Below, one piece after another: positions 1 through 8,979 of a stretch of 64,000 bases of DNA; within the stretch, counting starts at the first letter, position 1; each line of letters starts with the position of its first letter. Position numbers and translations under genes: made by a program. Source of the DNA: an uncultured Acidobacteriota bacterium (lineage in GTDB: Bacteria; Acidobacteriota; CAIWXX01); the NCBI GenBank assembly GCA_903916735.1, contig CAIWXX010000054.1:1-64000 (forward strand). The letters are read 5' to 3'. The notes under the pieces were generated by a model. It searched no databases and was not told the DNA's origin. It saw only the letters and a program-made list of their open reading frames with translations.

Positions 1-1438
1 GCGTCGTTTCGCCGTCCCTCAACCGGATGCTTGACGACACCGACCGGTTGCCGATCGTCGGAGGTTGAGTCACAGTGCCCTCGCGCACAATCGACGTCAG
101 TTCGAATTCAGCTTTGAGTGAGATCTCATCATTGTAATGAATGGTCGGAGTCACTTCGACTCGTAACCCGATATCGGTCATTTGAAAAGAAGTGATCGCC
201 TGATTGTTGACGCCGCCTCCTGAATACGGCACAAACGTCGTCACCGGGATCGGCACTTTTTCGCCGATTTTTATTTCGATCTTCTCTCCATCGGCTGTGC
301 GAAGCTGAGGTCGTGCGATGAGGCGGGTGCGGGTGTCGGTCCGCAGCAATCTGAACACCACGGATGGAATCGAAAACAAGATGTCGGATAGCTCGATGTT
401 GTCGAGCATGTGTCCGCGAATGAGTGAGCCGGATGGCAATTGAGTCACCGGTTCAAGCGCCACGGCGCCGGCCACGGCGTAGGAGCTGAAATCGAGTCCG
501 TACTGGCGCAGGCGATTCCGATTGAACTCCAGAATCTCCATGTCGACGACAACTTCGGCTCGCCTCATATCCTCTTTTTCGATCAGACGCCGGGCGTATT
601 CCAGCTTCTCGGCGCTATCGCATACGGTGATTGCTTTGAGATCGGGGTTGATCATGATGCGCTTGAGATCGACCATCGATTTCAAATTCGAGGCGACCTT
701 CGTCACATCTCCATTATGGAGATAGAATGTTTTTAGAAGCTGCTCGTCATACTCGGCGCGCTTTGTTTCGTTATCGGGGGCGATCAGGATCGTATGCTCG
801 TCAACCGGCTTATAGAAGAGCCTAGTCATGAGCATGAGCCGGTCCAGCGCCTCCCGGAAATTCATCTGCTGAAAATTCACATTGACCTTACGGCTCTTGA
901 AGGAATCGTCATAGATAAAAGTGACGCCGGTCAGACGTTCGATCGACGTGAAAATATCCGATAATTCGGCGTCGGTCATTTTGAGTGTCACGGGAGATTT
1001 TTGGAGCGAATCCAGAGGCGACGGGATCGGCGGCTCTTTGGGAGTTTTTGGAGATTCGGCTTCGGCGAGCAAACGCTTACGGACCATGTCACGCTTCAGG
1101 AGTGCCCGGTCGTTGAGGGGGTTTTCGACATAGGCGTCGCAGAATTCGCGATACGCGAGGTCCCACTCCTCGGCTTTCTCAAACGTTTCGCCTCGCTTCA
1201 CATGCGTATCGCCGCTCTTGATGAGCGCGCCGGAGAGTGCCAACCGATACGTGGGCTCTTCAGGATTTTTCGCGGCGGCTTCGCTGTAGTAGCGGATGGC
1301 GTCGGTGTATCGTTGAGCGCGTTCGGCATGGAGGCCACGATTGTAAGCACGAGAGGCGGCGCATCCTGTCAGAAGAAGGCCGGATGCGAAGAGTAATAAA
1401 GCGTGCCGATAAGAATAAATGATGAAGCTCCTGTTCAT
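1..1438 (-). CDS. Secretin (GspD/PilQ family) lipoprotein, 3' end outside the window
   Basis: Outer-membrane secretin of a type II secretion or type IV pilus machine; about 479 residues are visible and the C-terminal end lies beyond base 1. The reverse strand starts MNRSFIIYSYRH, followed by a lipobox ending LLLTGC, so it is probably lipid-anchored. Residues about 30-120 look like TPR helices, about 145-330 like secretin N-domains (TGVTFIYDDSFKSRKVNVNF), and then the secretin core begins (ARPQLRTADGEKIEIKIGEK followed by VPIPVTTF), a strongly conserved family signature. The start ATG at 1438 overlaps the stop of the preceding gene (ATGA), which indicates translational coupling. Whether it serves secretion or pili cannot be told without the downstream genes. 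Confidence 0.93.
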   Translation of the reverse strand, partial: MNRSFIIYSYRHALLLFASGLLLTGCAASRAYNRGLHAERAQRYTDAIRYYSEAAAKNPEEPTYRLALSGALIKSGDTHVKRGETFEKAEEWDLAYREFCDAYVENPLNDRALLKRDMVRKRLLAEAESPKTPKEPPIPSPLDSLQKSPVTLKMTDAELSDIFTSIERLTGVTFIYDDSFKSRKVNVNFQQMNFREALDRLMLMTRLFYKPVDEHTILIAPDNETKRAEYDEQLLKTFYLHNGDVTKVASNLKSMVDLKRIMINPDLKAITVCDSAEKLEYARRLIEKEDMRRAEVVVDMEILEFNRNRLRQYGLDFSSYAVAGAVALEPVTQLPSGSLIRGHMLDNIELSDILFSIPSVVFRLLRTDTRTRLIARPQLRTADGEKIEIKIGEKVPIPVTTFVPYSGGGVNNQAITSFQMTDIGLRVEVTPTIHYNDEISLKAEFELTSIVREGTVTQPPTIGNRSVSSSIRLRDGETT

Positions 1439-1941
1439 TTCCGTCCTGCTGTGATGATGGCCGTGTTGTGATAGGTACGGTCTTCGAGCGTGACATTATC
1501 CGAGTCGATTTTTTTGACGATATATTTTTGTTCGAGGAGATCGCCTTCTCTCAGCGTGTAGATATCACCCTTGAAGCTGAAAAGCGCCACCAGTGAGCCT
1601 TCATTGGCGGTCCCGACAAATCTGGCTTCCGGTTTGATTTCCGGAGGCGGAGGTGGAGGAGGCGGTGGCGGTGAAGGCGGGACGAGGGGTGGAGGAGGCA
1701 CGTCGGTATAAATGAATAAATTCCTCGGATGTACAGATGATGTGTCCGGCGGGTCCACCTGAGCGTGCAATTTGTGGACGGTTGGAATCGGCTTCTGTAT
1801 TTTATGAGAGAGGCGGGCGATGTCGGATTTCTGTTGGATGGAAGAGGCCGTCGAAGGACTATCGGGCCGGCTATAGAGAGCCAGAGTGAGGAGTCCACAG
1901 AAAATTGTCAGCAGGAAAATGAGCCGCCGTTTCTTATTCAC
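1435..1941 (-). CDS. GspC/PilP-like inner-membrane clamp protein
   Basis: A 168-residue bitopic protein. Residues about 5-23 are a membrane anchor (RLIFLLTIFCGLLTLALYS), residues about 80-100 a polyproline linker, and residues about 105-165 a small beta domain (GTANEGSLVALFSFKGDIYT, then LREGDLLEQKYIVKKIDSDN). That layout is typical of GspC or PilP homology regions, which link the inner-membrane platform to the secretin N-domains. Its start overlaps the upstream gene by 8 bp and its stop overlaps the secretin start, so all three form one operon. The family is assigned from architecture and neighbours, because the primary sequence is short and divergent. Confidence 0.7.
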   Translation of the reverse strand: MNKKRRLIFLLTIFCGLLTLALYSRPDSPSTASSIQQKSDIARLSHKIQKPIPTVHKLHAQVDPPDTSSVHPRNLFIYTDVPPPPLVPPSPPPPPPPPPPEIKPEARFVGTANEGSLVALFSFKGDIYTLREGDLLEQKYIVKKIDSDNVTLEDRTYHNTAIITAGRK

Positions 1942-3460
1942 CCATGTTTCTCCTGTTCAGATGGCTTCGAGCGGGATTACTGATCGTGACCTCATTCGAT
2001 GTGCATCCTTGTAGCCCGTCGTTATCGGTGACACAAAGGACGACGGTGTAAGTGGCCGCCGTCGAATAGGCGTGACTTGTTCGATCGCCTGCTCCGGTCC
2101 ATCCATCGCCGAAATCCCAGTCCCATCGAACAATCTGCCCATCTTCATCCGTCGATTGTGTGCCGTTGAAATAGACGGTCGTGCTGACTGTCGGGCTCGT
2201 GGGAGACCAGACAAAGACGGCCTTGGGCGGAGCGTCAGGAGTGGTGTCAACTTTTATTGTGAGCGTCTGGCTCTGTATTGAACCTGCATAAGCATATACC
2301 TCGGTATCAACATCCGTCTTGAGAGTATCTCTCGCGAGTCCTTCCGAGTTGGTTTGCACGGGAGCTCCACTTGAAGAGAGAGTCCCACTCGACGCCCAGA
2401 AGATGACAGACACATGCGCGACCGGCATGTTCTGGTCATCATAAGCAATGGCTTGAAGCGTTGTGTGGCCGCCGCCTGCGGGAAGAGACATTGGGTTGGC
2501 GGTCAGGATAAGAGTCGTCAGATTGGAACCGACTTCGATATCGTCTTCCGCATAGCCTTTTAATCCGTCATTATCGACAACACAAAGAACAACGTGATAT
2601 GAAGCCGCCGTATGGTAAGCGTAGGTTGTTCGTTCGCCGGTTCCGGTCGATCCGTCGCCAAAATCCCATTCCCACCGAACAATCTGCCCGTCCTCGTCGG
2701 TCGATTGAGAGGCGTTGAAATAGATCGTGGCGCCGACAGCCGGGCTCGCCGGTGACCAGCTGAATTTTGCGGTCGGAGGAGTATCAGGAGTGTCATCGAC
2801 CTGAACTGTCAACGTGTCGCTTTTCACTTTGCCTGAATAGGCATAAACATCGGCATCCTTGTCAGTTGTGAGAGTGTCCTTTGCGATGCCATTGGCGTTC
2901 GTGAGCATGGAATTCCCGCCTGAGGCGAGAGTCCCATTGGAGCATATGAAAATGATGGATGCCTGCGGCACGGGCGAATTGTGCTCATCATAAGCCACGA
3001 CTCGAAGCGAGCTTTTTCCGCCGCCGGCGGGAAACGACATCGGGTTCGCGGAAATAACCAGAGATTCGACGGGGATGCCGATGTCGATATCAACGCCTTT
3101 GATGTCCACCGTGCCCGAAATTGCGGAAATCGTGGCTGTGCCGGAGGATTTGGGCGCGAAGAATTGGGCGGTCGCGCGCCCATCCTGGAATGTCGCCTTG
3201 ACTGGATCGATGCGCCCAGCAGTCGTGGTAAACATGATCTCGGTTCCGTCCCAGATCGGCGCACCGGTTTTTTTCATTCCGATCGCGGAGATCTGGCAGA
3301 TTCCACCGGCGGCCACGTTCGTGGGGCTCACTTGGAGTGTGATCGTTGCCTGTTCAGAGGTCGCTGTTGGAGCCGAATGTGAGCAATTAAATAAAGCGAT
3401 GCCTGCCAAAAAAGCAGCGAAAAAAGCACTCTCAGAGGATCCTTTTCTAAGTTTTTTCAT
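1934..3460 (-). CDS. Lipoprotein with invasin-like Ig and PKD domains
   Basis: A 508-residue secreted lipoprotein; the lipobox ends IALFNC with the acylated Cys at residue 26. The domains are an invasin/Big_1-like domain (about 36-130), Big_1 (131-220), PKD (228-312), Big_1 (316-405) and PKD (411-495). Both PKD domains carry the WDFGDG signature. The Big_1-PKD block of about 180 residues is a tandem duplication. It is the first gene of the visible operon with the clamp protein and secretin, so it may be a surface or periplasmic accessory of that machine rather than a free adhesin. That role is inferred from position only; no enzymatic motif is visible. Confidence 0.85.
   Translation of the reverse strand: MKKLRKGSSESAFFAAFLAGIALFNCSHSAPTATSEQATITLQVSPTNVAAGGICQISAIGMKKTGAPIWDGTEIMFTTTAGRIDPVKATFQDGRATAQFFAPKSSGTATISAISGTVDIKGVDIDIGIPVESLVISANPMSFPAGGGKSSLRVVAYDEHNSPVPQASIIFICSNGTLASGGNSMLTNANGIAKDTLTTDKDADVYAYSGKVKSDTLTVQVDDTPDTPPTAKFSWSPASPAVGATIYFNASQSTDEDGQIVRWEWDFGDGSTGTGERTTYAYHTAASYHVVLCVVDNDGLKGYAEDDIEVGSNLTTLILTANPMSLPAGGGHTTLQAIAYDDQNMPVAHVSVIFWASSGTLSSSGAPVQTNSEGLARDTLKTDVDTEVYAYAGSIQSQTLTIKVDTTPDAPPKAVFVWSPTSPTVSTTVYFNGTQSTDEDGQIVRWDWDFGDGWTGAGDRTSHAYSTAATYTVVLCVTDNDGLQGCTSNEVTISNPARSHLNRRNMGE
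1982..3070 (-). repeat. Tandem intragenic duplication of a Big_1-PKD block
   Basis: Within the lipoprotein gene, bases 2531-3070 (residues 131-310) and 1982-2521 (residues 314-493) encode two copies of a 180-residue block. Both copies have ANPMS.PAGGG at their start and STDEDGQIVRW.WDFGDG near their end. The copies are similar but not identical, which indicates an older duplication. Confidence 0.8.
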
Positions 3461-4016
3461 TGAAATGCACGTAGCATGACGTTCTTCTACACAGAGGTAC
3501 TCTCAATTTAGTTCATCGATTATTAGAGTCAATTCACATGAAAACAAATCTACCACCTCGTTCATTAACACTGACAAAATACACCTTTGTTTTTCTGCCG
3601 TCAAGCAATTTTTATCGGCTGCCGCACGACAAATTTGTCGCAGGCAATCGTCTGCGGCCGACCGCTGTTGGGCGGATCGCATTCTCGATAAGGCCGTCAT
3701 CGATTTCAAAGTGACCGCCGCACAAGTGACCGTCGAGGGCATAATATTGGTCGATAAAGCAGGAGACTGCCTTACCGAGGGTGCTTTGAGCTTTGGTAGG
3801 AGCTCCTCGGCTTTGGCCTGCTTGCGGTAGATGGACTTCCCTAGTCGGATACGATGGTATGTGTTTTGGATGGATTCCAGGAAGTGATAGGCATTGCTCA
3901 GAACAATCCTATTGAGCAATAACCTAGCTCATGAGTGCCGGTTTTCCAAGGCCTCGTGGGGGAAATGAGAAGGCCAATATTGCTCTGTCATGAGCAATAC
4001 GCTGTTTTCGAACCGG
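3461..4016. other. Intergenic stretch with two TTGCTCA/TGAGCAA inverted repeats
   Basis: No convincing gene. A 138-codon reading frame on the minus strand (3503-3919) has no recognisable family. Two palindromes of the same core are visible: ATTGCTCA at 3893-3900 with TGAGCAAT at 3914-3921, and ATTGCTC at 3979-3985 with GAGCAAT at 3992-3998. They lie just downstream of the toxin-antitoxin pair and could be protein-binding sites or a shared small repeat. Confidence 0.4.
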
Positions 4017-4559
4017 CTAGGGCATCGCTGTTTTTTCAGGCAACGCCATCATCGCCTCAAGACGTCTTGCGCTTAGTAACAGTCGATAGGGGTGACCAGG
4101 TATCGCCTCGAAATCCCACTTCTGATAGAAGTTCCTCGCGCCATCGTTGATGCAATCGAGGATCACAGCAACGAAGGCGAACGTCTTACCGGTCTCATAG
4201 CAACTACGCAGAGCACACGCAAGAAGGATGCGACCGATCCCCCTGCCTTGATGGGCGATACTAACCCCAAGCCAAGCCAGCACGGCGACTGGCAACGCTC
4301 GGCGTGGCAGATGTTTCGTGATCTCGGATGGCAAATCCCCAAAGTCCGCCTGGGCCGTTGCCAGGGTGTAGTAGCAGGCGATTCTCCCTTCTTGATCAAG
4401 CAGGGCCTCCGTCACGGATAGGCGCTTCTTCTGGTGTTGTAGTGCATTCGTGTGAAGCCACTCATCCACCATGCCCTCACCGCATCGGAACGCATCGCGT
4501 GGGTGTTCGCGACGGAGGCGTTCGAGCCTATACCCATCCGGGAGCCGGATAGGGTTCAG
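4017..4559 (-). CDS. GNAT acetyltransferase toxin, TacT/AtaT type
   Basis: Predicted acetyl-CoA-dependent toxin of a type II toxin-antitoxin pair; the characterised family acetylates aminoacyl-tRNA and stops translation. The acetyl-CoA loop is visible as WLGVSIAHQGRGIGRILL, and the C-terminal YQKWDFEAIPGHPYRL fits the family. A conventional ATG at 4472 would remove the conserved N-terminal FxCGxxxxDEWL block. The frame stays open up to a CTG at 4559 whose last two bases overlap the antitoxin TGA, giving 180 residues, the usual family length. I therefore prefer that non-ATG start, with moderate certainty. It follows the DUF1778 antitoxin directly. Confidence 0.85.
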   Translation of the reverse strand: MNPIRLPDGYRLERLRREHPRDAFRCGEGMVDEWLHTNALQHQKKRLSVTEALLDQEGRIACYYTLATAQADFGDLPSEITKHLPRRALPVAVLAWLGVSIAHQGRGIGRILLACALRSCYETGKTFAFVAVILDCINDGARNFYQKWDFEAIPGHPYRLLLSARRLEAMMALPEKTAMP

Positions 4560-4861
4560 GATTCACCTCGCATCAGAGCGCCGAGCCGCCGTTGCGCCTT
4601 GGTTAGCTTAGGCATCTCATTGAGCGCATTCCAGAACTCCAGTTGTTCTTGCGGCGTAAAGGCGATCGTTTGTTCATGGGATGCATGCACTTCGCGTCGT
4701 GCCTGCGCAACGGTCACCGTTCGCACGTAGTCACTCATGCTGATGTGCCGCAGCTGTGCTGCCTGGGATAGGTAGTTCTTGCTCTCCGGATCCAGACGCA
4801 CCATGAGCGACCCGGCCGATGCCGAGTGGCCCAACCGTCGTGACGAACGAGATCTGAGCAT
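4556..4861 (-). CDS. DUF1778 (TacA-type) ribbon-helix-helix antitoxin
   Basis: A 101-residue antitoxin partner of the GNAT toxin. The N-terminal ribbon-helix-helix is visible as LMVRLDPESKNYLSQAAQLR followed by HISMSDYVRTVTV, and the C-terminal tail PQEQLEFWNALNEMPKLTKA is the toxin-wrapping region typical of TacA. The frame is open to 5065, but the ATG at 4861 is preceded by a perfect GGAGG at 4869-4873, seven bases away, and gives the normal family length, so I start there. These antitoxins normally repress their own operon. Confidence 0.88.
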   Translation of the reverse strand: MLRSRSSRRLGHSASAGSLMVRLDPESKNYLSQAAQLRHISMSDYVRTVTVAQARREVHASHEQTIAFTPQEQLEFWNALNEMPKLTKAQRRLGALMRGES

Positions 4862-5215
4862 TTCTAATCCTCCATACCAAAGACTGCACGGCATTCTGCA
4901 ATACAAATCAACCGGACTGATCAGCATGGTAAATGTGCCTGTAGCGGATTCCCGCCAGTTCAAAGGCAAACTATTTTGCACAATTGTCTCACCCGAAATT
5001 ATTGGGTTTCCTTTTTGCTTTGCCTTATGTCCAAAGCTTCTTAACCCATCATGTGCAGCGATCAACTTTGCCGTTGCATTGGCTCAATCAGCCCGGCTAT
5101 TGACATCAGCGAATGAGATTCAGTTCGTTCGACTCTACGATTGTAGTAATCACAAACCAGACGCTCTGCCGTCCGGGAAATTCGATTCATTCGTTTTCCC
5201 GACGGGCTGTCCGGC
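4862..5215. other. Intergenic, presumed promoter region of the toxin-antitoxin pair
   Basis: Apart from the antitoxin Shine-Dalgarno at 4869-4873 I see no gene or clear repeat here. Overlapping reading frames on both strands have no recognisable domains. The stretch separates the antitoxin from the 3' end of the metallopeptidase gene. Confidence 0.4.
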
Positions 5216-6592
5216 TTAAGAATCAACCCACTTCTGAAAGAGCGGCCGGAGATCCTTGCCGGTTGCGTGCTGCATTGCTTTTTCAAAATCATCGCTCACA
5301 ACACTTCGGCCTCGCTGAGCCCGCGTGTATTCGCGGACACCTCGCCAAAACAATTCATCGCCCAGGGTGCGCCGCAGCTCATCAAGAAAAATAGCGCCCT
5401 TGCTATAGACGATGCAATTCCTGAGCCCCATGGTTGGATAGGGGCCGTGATAGGAAAGGGTGTGATCGACATCCGCATCCTGAGCTCGCTTCCATCGCAC
5501 GTGAGCTCGATCCATCTCGATCTTGTATCCTGATTCGCCCCAGCGGTGTTCTTTCCATGCCGCCGTCACGAAGACAGCAAATCCTTCGTTGAGCCAGAAA
5601 TGATCCCAATTCCGGCACGTGATCAGATTTCCCCACCAGGCATGGCTGAGCTCATGAGCGGGGAGCCAATCTTCGACAACGCCGGGCGTCGCCGTAGCAT
5701 CGAGTTTAAGATCGATAGCGAGCATTTCGGACAGGTCATCGAGGCCGAGCACGGAGAAACCAGCCATTTCCTGCGCTACGTCTCCAGGGACGACAACCTG
5801 TGTGTAAGATTGTAAGGGATATGGCACGCCGGCTCGTTCAGCAAAAAAGTCCATCATCGGCGCCGTTGCTTCAAGCAGGAGACGCAACTTCTCTTCGGTG
5901 ATACCATCACCAACCGCGACCAAATCCACATTCCCATGTTTCATGGCTACGCGGACAAACGGACCGGCTGCAAAGCCGTAGAGGTAGGATGGATACGGCG
6001 TCTCCAGTTCAAACCGCCATGCAACCAGTTGCTTCGCGGAGTCCACTTGTTTTTCGTGAGGAAGCTCGGAGCGAGAAACAAGACGGCCGCTCGCAACGGC
6101 CTCCATGGAGGGGGGCAACAGCAGCGTGAGCGCCAGAGGAGCGCGCACAGAAGGCTCTTCCAGGCAGGGCATCCAATATGATGTCGAAAAGACGGAATAC
6201 AATGTTTTCCCCGAAAATTCGAGCCCTCTCGTCGGATGTGCGGAATAGAAAATTTCCACGGATCGGGATCGTGGAATTTCGATAAATTCCTCGCCTCCTG
6301 AAATGGATGCAGGCACACCATCCACCGTCATCCGCTCAATGATCAGTTCATGCCGTGGAATACGAATCGGCCATTCCTGTGTCGAAGCGGCGTCGAGCTC
6401 GATTCGCATGCGGCCCTCCACGGACAGTTCTGAAAATGAGGGGCGGATTTCTACATCGTATTTCCGGATCGGAGAGATTCTGCTGGAGGGGCCATCAGGC
6501 GCCGTGGTTATTGGCGAAACTGCAGTCCGTCGGCACCCCGCATGACCAAAAACAATGGCGACGACAATTATAAAGACTATTCGAACTCTCAT
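5216..6592 (-). CDS. M1-family-like zinc metallopeptidase lipoprotein
   Basis: A 458-residue predicted lipoprotein (signal MRVRIVFIIVVAIVFGHAGC, Cys20) with the gluzincin zinc site: HELSH at 313-317 and the third ligand Glu336 in NEGFA, exactly HExxH-x18-E. The N-terminal beta-saddle region (about 45-210) precedes the thermolysin-like catalytic domain. The exopeptidase motif GxMEN is replaced by QEMAG (about 274-278), so the N-terminus-anchoring Glu of true aminopeptidases appears absent. A late Tyr (IVYSKGAIFLDEL) could be the transition-state Tyr. There is no large C-terminal helical domain, so it is a short M1 form. The upstream AGGAACGAG supports the ATG at 6592. Its substrate is unknown. 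Confidence 0.85.
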   Translation of the reverse strand: MRVRIVFIIVVAIVFGHAGCRRTAVSPITTAPDGPSSRISPIRKYDVEIRPSFSELSVEGRMRIELDAASTQEWPIRIPRHELIIERMTVDGVPASISGGEEFIEIPRSRSVEIFYSAHPTRGLEFSGKTLYSVFSTSYWMPCLEEPSVRAPLALTLLLPPSMEAVASGRLVSRSELPHEKQVDSAKQLVAWRFELETPYPSYLYGFAAGPFVRVAMKHGNVDLVAVGDGITEEKLRLLLEATAPMMDFFAERAGVPYPLQSYTQVVVPGDVAQEMAGFSVLGLDDLSEMLAIDLKLDATATPGVVEDWLPAHELSHAWWGNLITCRNWDHFWLNEGFAVFVTAAWKEHRWGESGYKIEMDRAHVRWKRAQDADVDHTLSYHGPYPTMGLRNCIVYSKGAIFLDELRRTLGDELFWRGVREYTRAQRGRSVVSDDFEKAMQHATGKDLRPLFQKWVDS

Positions 6593-6659
6593 CTCGTTCC
6601 TGCTCAGTTAGCAGCCGGCAAAAAGATGACGGACACTCCCACAGGGAATGATGACCGCT

Positions 6660-8084
6660 CTACTGTCCTGCCGGCAGCGGCATGATGTTCCAGATGAAAT
6701 ATTTCTCATCCTGGAAATCGACGATATCTTCGCTCTGGTAAACGGTCTGTCCCTTGTGGATCCAGTAGCGGCGAAGTTTCTTCTGAACATCCGATCCCAC
6801 AAAAATGTCATCTCGTCCATCGCCATCCCAGTCGAAGACGACCGTCGCATGCTCGAACCCACCCGACATATTTCCGGGAACAATATCGGCCACATCCCAA
6901 TTGCCGTTCTTTTTCTGCAGCACGAAGATTCCACCCTTGCGCGTCGATGCGATGATCTCACGCACTCCATCACCATCGGTATCGCCGCTGTTCAGAAACC
7001 GGCACATTTCACCACCCGGAAGCGGGATATCTCCGATTTCCTTCATGGCGCCATCCTTCCAGGCCCAGCCTCTGATGACCAATTGCGTGGAAGGATCGCT
7101 CACGCCTTCGGCTTCGACTGACGCATAAAGTTCGGCGCGCCCGTCGCCGTCGAGATCCGTGGCCAGGATCTCCTTCGCGTGTCGATCTGGAAAATGAACC
7201 ATCACAGAACGCGCATAGGTCTTGGTGGATGGATCCCAACGATACATGTCGATGCCGCCGCCTTGCGGTGTTCCGTTCAAACGATTGGGTTCTGAGGGCG
7301 TTGTGAAGAACTCAAGTTTGTGATCCCCATCGACGTCTCCGATTTCGACCTCATGTGTAAACGTCTGTTGCGCTTCCCTGTGGATCTCCAGTGGTTTCAT
7401 GCCTTCCGGAGTTTGTTTGAGCACATAGACGGCGCCCACATCGTGCGTGACGATGACAAGCTCTTCCTGCCCGTCACCATCGACATCTCCGGCTTCGACG
7501 TCGCGGAAGCGGTGTTCGCGCTGTCCCACGGCCGCGGTCCATAGCGTTTCCGCCTTGAAGCCCGTGCCAGGCCCTCCCGCCTCTCGCCAGATCTGGAGAT
7601 AAGGCATGTTCGCGCTGATGGTCAGAATTCCGGGTTCTCCGAATGCCGGCTTGAACCACATGCACTTGTGGAAGACGTTCCCGCCTGCAAGCTCGAACAC
7701 CTTCTCCTCCGGCTTTCCATTGACTTCCGACCACGTGATATCTTTCTCAGAGACTCCAGGAACTTCGACAGTCGTCCAGTTGGGTTTGGAAAAGGCAAAC
7801 GTGAGCGGCCCCGAAGCGGGCGTGCCGTCATCACCCACCTTGCGCACATAAGACTTGCCGTCAGTTCCGATCCCGGGCTGAAGCTCCACTCTTCCTGGCG
7901 GCACCGACACCTCTTCCCGAGACCATCCATCCTTTCCCGGTCGCAGGATCAACATGGTCGCGGGCGAAGGGCCGTTTTTAAAAACCGAGCGGGCCACGAT
8001 GAGTCCCCCTCGTGGCGCCTTCTTGCAGCTACTCAGGGGAAGAAGGGCAAGGATCAGTATCGGCAAAAGAGCACATCTGCGCAT
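6660..8084 (-). CDS. FG-GAP/VCBS repeat lipoprotein
   Basis: A 474-residue secreted lipoprotein (MRRCALLPILILALLPLSSC, Cys20) built of beta-propeller-like repeats with calcium-binding acidic loops, seen repeatedly as DVDGDGQEE, DVDGDHKLE, DLDGDGRAE, DTDGDGVRE and DWDGDGRDD. Such proteins form seven-bladed propellers on the cell surface or in the periplasm; no catalytic motif is present. GGAGG a few bases upstream supports the start. It lies 67 bp upstream of the metallopeptidase on the same strand, so the two may be co-transcribed. The function is unknown. Confidence 0.85.
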   Translation of the reverse strand: MRRCALLPILILALLPLSSCKKAPRGGLIVARSVFKNGPSPATMLILRPGKDGWSREEVSVPPGRVELQPGIGTDGKSYVRKVGDDGTPASGPLTFAFSKPNWTTVEVPGVSEKDITWSEVNGKPEEKVFELAGGNVFHKCMWFKPAFGEPGILTISANMPYLQIWREAGGPGTGFKAETLWTAAVGQREHRFRDVEAGDVDGDGQEELVIVTHDVGAVYVLKQTPEGMKPLEIHREAQQTFTHEVEIGDVDGDHKLEFFTTPSEPNRLNGTPQGGGIDMYRWDPSTKTYARSVMVHFPDRHAKEILATDLDGDGRAELYASVEAEGVSDPSTQLVIRGWAWKDGAMKEIGDIPLPGGEMCRFLNSGDTDGDGVREIIASTRKGGIFVLQKKNGNWDVADIVPGNMSGGFEHATVVFDWDGDGRDDIFVGSDVQKKLRRYWIHKGQTVYQSEDIVDFQDEKYFIWNIMPLPAGQ

Positions 8085-8358
8085 GGAACCTCCACAGTAT
8101 TGCCGGCGAGCCTCTCTGAATCGCCGGGCCTAAAATAACCTGCATAGCATTCCCCAAATGGGTTGCGAAAGCAAGTTCTCCAAACGCTCATGACTGCCGC
8201 GGCGTCGGTGTTGGCGATCAAAAAGGCGAAGCAAAAAGGAAAAAGGAAATATGACGGGTCATCGTCACGCCTGAAATCTTGTGATGCTAATTTGACAACC
8301 ATGCCAAGCGGGAATAGATTCTGACAAGTTTCTGATTATCTAGCGGAGGTAAAATTCT

Positions 8359-8979
8359 ATGTCATTCTGCAGCCAATGCGGCGTGAAAAATGTCGATGAC
8401 GCTCGATTCTGCCAAACCTGTGGTGCGGCGCTTCTCGCAGCTCCAGCCGGGGCTCCAATAGCACAGCAACCTCAAGCAGCTCCACCGCCACCACTATCTC
8501 CAGTAGCGCCTCCACAAGCCTATGGCCCTCAGCAGTATCAACAGCCGGTCCCGCCTTTTCAACCGCAACCTCCTTACGGCGGACAGCCGCAGTATGGCGC
8601 TCCGCAGCCACCCCCCGGCGCCTATCCTCCGAATTACTACCCACCTCAGCAACAGGCCATGCCCAAGCGGAAGGGTACAGTTGCTGCAGCCATACTTGGA
8701 TTTTTCCTCGGCGGCTTCGGTGCGCAGGCTTTTTATAATGGCCAAATGAAAAAGGGCGGCGTACAACTGGTCGCTTTTTGGATTGTCTGGCTGTTCCTCC
8801 TGCCCTGGCCACAGCCGGTCTTCGATCCGATGACCGGCCAGGTCGGGCCATCAAGCGGACCTGTCACCATCAGACTTATCGTGGGACTTCTCTTCGCTGC
8901 CGCCTGCGCGTTTGATGGATACAAAACAGCCGAGCGGATCAACAATGGAGAACAGATCAAGGATTTCGGGTTTTTCTGA
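8359..8979 (+). CDS. Zinc-ribbon protein with C-terminal TM2 domain
   Basis: A 206-residue protein. Two CxxC pairs (Cys4/7 and Cys18/21; FCSQCG and FCQTCG) form an N-terminal zinc ribbon. A Pro/Gln-rich linker spans about 30-100, followed by a TM2 domain (about 108-200) whose first helix reads AAILGFFLGGFGAQAFYNGQ. The arrangement puts a small zinc module in the cytoplasm next to a two-helix membrane hairpin. GCGGAGG at 8343-8349 supports the ATG. It opens a plus-strand series of zinc-ribbon proteins ending in a HerA-like ATPase, so it may anchor that complex at the membrane; this role is inferred. Confidence 0.85.
   Translation: MSFCSQCGVKNVDDARFCQTCGAALLAAPAGAPIAQQPQAAPPPPLSPVAPPQAYGPQQYQQPVPPFQPQPPYGGQPQYGAPQPPPGAYPPNYYPPQQQAMPKRKGTVAAAILGFFLGGFGAQAFYNGQMKKGGVQLVAFWIVWLFLLPWPQPVFDPMTGQVGPSSGPVTIRLIVGLLFAAACAFDGYKTAERINNGEQIKDFGFF

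Noticed and set aside
3503-3919. A 138-codon minus-strand frame
   Set aside because: No recognisable fold or family, no clear ribosome site, and uneven composition; kept only as part of the intergenic description.
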